The notes under the pieces: model-generated
The model's input: the letters and a program-made list of their open reading frames with translations, nothing else
Database searches by the model: none
Told to the model about the DNA's origin: nothing
Assembly: GCA_937895935.1 (NCBI GenBank)
Contig: CALBKX010000045.1
Span: 1 to 5,329, forward strand
Direction of reading: 5' to 3'
DNA length: 5,329 nt
DNA from: an uncultured Clostridia bacterium
Lineage (GTDB): Bacteria > Bacillota > Clostridia > Christensenellales > UBA1242
In this document: piece by piece, positions 4,899-5,329 of the stretch
Layout: each line of letters starts with the position of its first letter
Position numbering within the stretch: position 1 is the stretch's first letter
Program-made: the position numbers and the translations under genes

Positions 4899-4976
4899 AC
4901 CGGCACGCTCTCACTCGCGTTCGCAAGACGCTACAAGCGATATCATAAAAAAATTCAATTAAATATGTAAAAGTTG
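4899..4976. other. Remainder of the 4826-5062 intergenic region: GC-rich to AT-rich transition, no gene supported
   Basis: The stretch 4899-4939 continues the GC-rich island with TCGC/GCGA words and a weak GCGT (4917-4920)/ACGC (4928-4931) hairpin that includes TTCGCAA (4920-4926), a short version of the element at 41-53 and 5234-5246. ATATCATA at 4940-4947 repeats the operator half-site region at 4983-4990, 43 bp downstream. From 4945 on the sequence is AT-rich and leads into the regulator promoter. No credible coding frame is present. Confidence 0.45.
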
Positions 4977-5005
4977 TTGACAATATCATATTTAAGTGAT
5001 ATACA
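4977..5005 (+). promoter_or_regulatory. Strong SigA/sigma-70 promoter for the RHH regulator gene
   Basis: A perfect -35 TTGACA (4977-4982) is followed by exactly 17 bp and TATACA (5000-5005). A TG at 4997-4998 makes an extended -10 (TGATATACA). Transcription should start near 5012, leaving a leader of about 50 nt before the ATG at 5063. It lies 152 bases after the VP4 terminator and has no other gene to serve. Confidence 0.75.
4983..5002. promoter_or_regulatory. Candidate operator: inverted repeat between -35 and -10 of the RHH promoter
   Basis: ATATCA (4983-4988) and TGATAT (4997-5002) form a perfect inverted repeat with an eight-base centre. It starts one base after the -35 and overlaps the -10, so a bound protein would block polymerase. 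Small RHH proteins bind short inverted or tandem half-sites as dimers of dimers and often repress their own promoter. The adjacent RHH gene is the natural candidate binder. A further ATATCATA lies at 4940-4947. Confidence 0.55.
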
Positions 5006-5012
5006 TATAAAC

Positions 5013-5035
5013 GTAAATCATTATTATACATTTAC
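5013..5035. repeat. Second inverted repeat in the leader of the RHH gene
   Basis: GTAAAT (5013-5018) and ATTTAC (5030-5035) form a perfect six-base inverted repeat with an 11-base spacer, starting right at the predicted transcript start. It could be a second operator or a weak mRNA hairpin 5' of the ribosome binding site. In AT-rich DNA, six-base arms can arise by chance. Confidence 0.3.
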
Positions 5036-5062
5036 AAACAAAATTAAAAGGGGGTGAAAATA

Positions 5063-5221
5063 ATGCCAAAAACCAAAAAAATACTCACCGAAACTATTAT
5101 GTTACGTTTACCTGAAGACTTAAAATACAAACTCGAAAATATAGCTGAACAAAAGGAAAGGAGCTTAAGCGGACAAATAAGAGCAATTTTAAAAGATTAT
5201 TTGGATAGAGTAGAAATATAG
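5063..5221 (+). CDS. Ribbon-helix-helix (Arc/CopG-type) DNA-binding regulator
   Basis: This 52-residue protein has the classic RHH layout: a basic N-terminal tail (1-8), a beta strand T-I-M-L-R-L-P (11-17) whose alternate residues would contact the DNA major groove, helix A starting at P17-E-D-L (18-31), and the turn and helix B at S34-L-S-G-Q-I-R-A-I-L-K-D-Y-L (34-47). Such proteins dimerise through the strands and act as transcriptional repressors, like CopG of rolling-circle plasmids. The start follows a G-rich Shine-Dalgarno (5050-5056) with a six-base spacer. Its own promoter holds an inverted repeat, which suggests autorepression. The targets beyond that are unknown: the 5287 promoter shares TGATAT, but that may only be its -10. 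An RHH gene is not a core gokushovirus gene, so acquisition from a plasmid or host is likely. Confidence 0.85.
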   Translation: MPKTKKILTETIMLRLPEDLKYKLENIAEQKERSLSGQIRAILKDYLDRVEI

Positions 5222-5234
5222 CGGTTTTTCTATT

Positions 5235-5262
5235 TATTCGCAAAACACAGGTTTTGCGAATA
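5235..5262. repeat. Perfect 12-bp stem-loop downstream of the RHH gene
   Basis: TATTCGCAAAAC (5235-5246) pairs perfectly with GTTTTGCGAATA (5251-5262) across the loop ACAG. It starts 14 bases after the RHH stop. No T-run follows on either strand, so it is at best a weak terminator. The left-arm 13-mer recurs exactly at 41-53. It is flanked downstream by the promoter at 5287-5295, so it could separate the two transcription units or serve as a protein or replication site. Confidence 0.75.
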
Positions 5263-5286
5263 TTTAGATATGCTCAGTAATTAGTT

Positions 5287-5295
5287 TGATATAAT
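5287..5295 (+). promoter_or_regulatory. Extended -10 promoter reading across the junction into the structural operon
   Basis: TGATATAAT is a full TGn extended -10 with a perfect TATAAT (5290-5295). The region 17 bp upstream (5267-5272, GATATG) is a poor -35, which extended -10 promoters tolerate. Transcription should start near 5302 and, if the genome is circular, run through 5329 into position 1 and on to the first gene at 151. The remaining bases to 5329 hold no gene. Confidence 0.55.
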
Positions 5296-5329
5296 CTTCC
5301 AAAATTATTCTTATTAAATCTGATTTTTT

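Larger units (their letters stand above)
1..5329. other. Apparently complete gokushovirus (Microviridae) genome, linearised in the leader region
   Basis: All genes lie on the plus strand in the order membrane protein, basic peptide, orphan, VP5-type, VP3, VP1, VP2, VP4, RHH regulator. The order VP5-VP3-VP1-VP2-VP4 and the total length are typical of gokushoviruses. Neither window end cuts a gene, and the promoter near 5290 has its natural target at the window start, which supports circularity. I cannot prove circularity because no terminal overlap is visible. Integration into a host chromosome cannot be excluded, but no integrase and no host flanking gene is present. Confidence 0.9.

Noticed and set aside
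4824..4970. Open plus-strand frame of 48 codons from a TTG through the GC-rich island
   Set aside because: It has no ATG and no Shine-Dalgarno sequence. Its start would lie in the T-run of the VP4 terminator, and the openness is explained by the few stops expected in GC-rich inverted-repeat DNA.
5235..5262. Xer/dif-like integration site
   Set aside because: The arms are 12 bp, but the centre is only four bases and the arms lack the usual XerD TTATGTNAA pattern. The nearby AATATGTAAAA at 4961-4971 lacks a matching XerC arm. No dif claim is supportable.
1..5329. CRISPR array, transposon, tRNA or rRNA genes
   Set aside because: No regularly spaced long repeats, transposase or RNA-gene signatures were seen on either strand.

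Overview
The window reads as an apparently complete, circularly permuted genome of a small single-stranded DNA phage of the family Microviridae, subfamily Gokushovirinae. The evidence is the size (5,329 bases), the all-plus-strand gene layout, and four hallmark proteins recognisable by motif: scaffold VP3, major capsid VP1, pilot protein VP2 and rolling-circle initiator VP4. No gene crosses the window ends. The base composition is AT-rich (about one third G+C, judged by eye), ribosome binding sites are strong AAGGAG types, and every tryptophan I checked in the large genes is TGG. That fits a low-GC host using the standard bacterial code, such as a Firmicute or similar gut anaerobe, and argues against a mollicute. 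The host assignment is inference.

Layout: a leader (1-150) with a degenerate stem-loop and a terminator-like hairpin; a one-TM membrane protein (151-399); a 39-residue basic DNA-binding protein (414-533); a gap with 10-11 bp tandem repeats (560-594); an orphan 51-residue ORF (604-759) coupled by a 4-base overlap to the small VP5-type nonstructural protein (756-1007); VP3 (1009-1575), overlapping VP1 (1568-3181); VP2 (3192-3635); a highly structured intergenic element (3635-3746); VP4 (3765-4811) with its terminator; a GC-rich inverted-repeat island (4841-4939); a promoter and operator followed by a small ribbon-helix-helix (RHH) regulator (5063-5221); then a perfect stem-loop (5235-5262) and an extended -10 promoter (5287-5295) pointing across the window junction into the leader and structural operon.

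How it works together: VP4 nicks the replicative form and drives rolling-circle replication. VP3 scaffolds assembly of the VP1 shell, VP2 acts in DNA delivery, and the basic peptide probably neutralises packaged DNA. The membrane protein is a candidate for lysis or entry. The RHH protein is not a standard microvirus gene, and its own promoter carries an inverted repeat between -35 and -10, so it looks like an autorepressed regulator.

The most unusual signal is the VP2-VP4 intergenic element. It can fold into a four-way junction whose four helices abut with no unpaired base at the junction. One arm lies within a perfect 42-nt alternating purine-pyrimidine (Z-DNA-type) tract, in an otherwise AT-rich genome.
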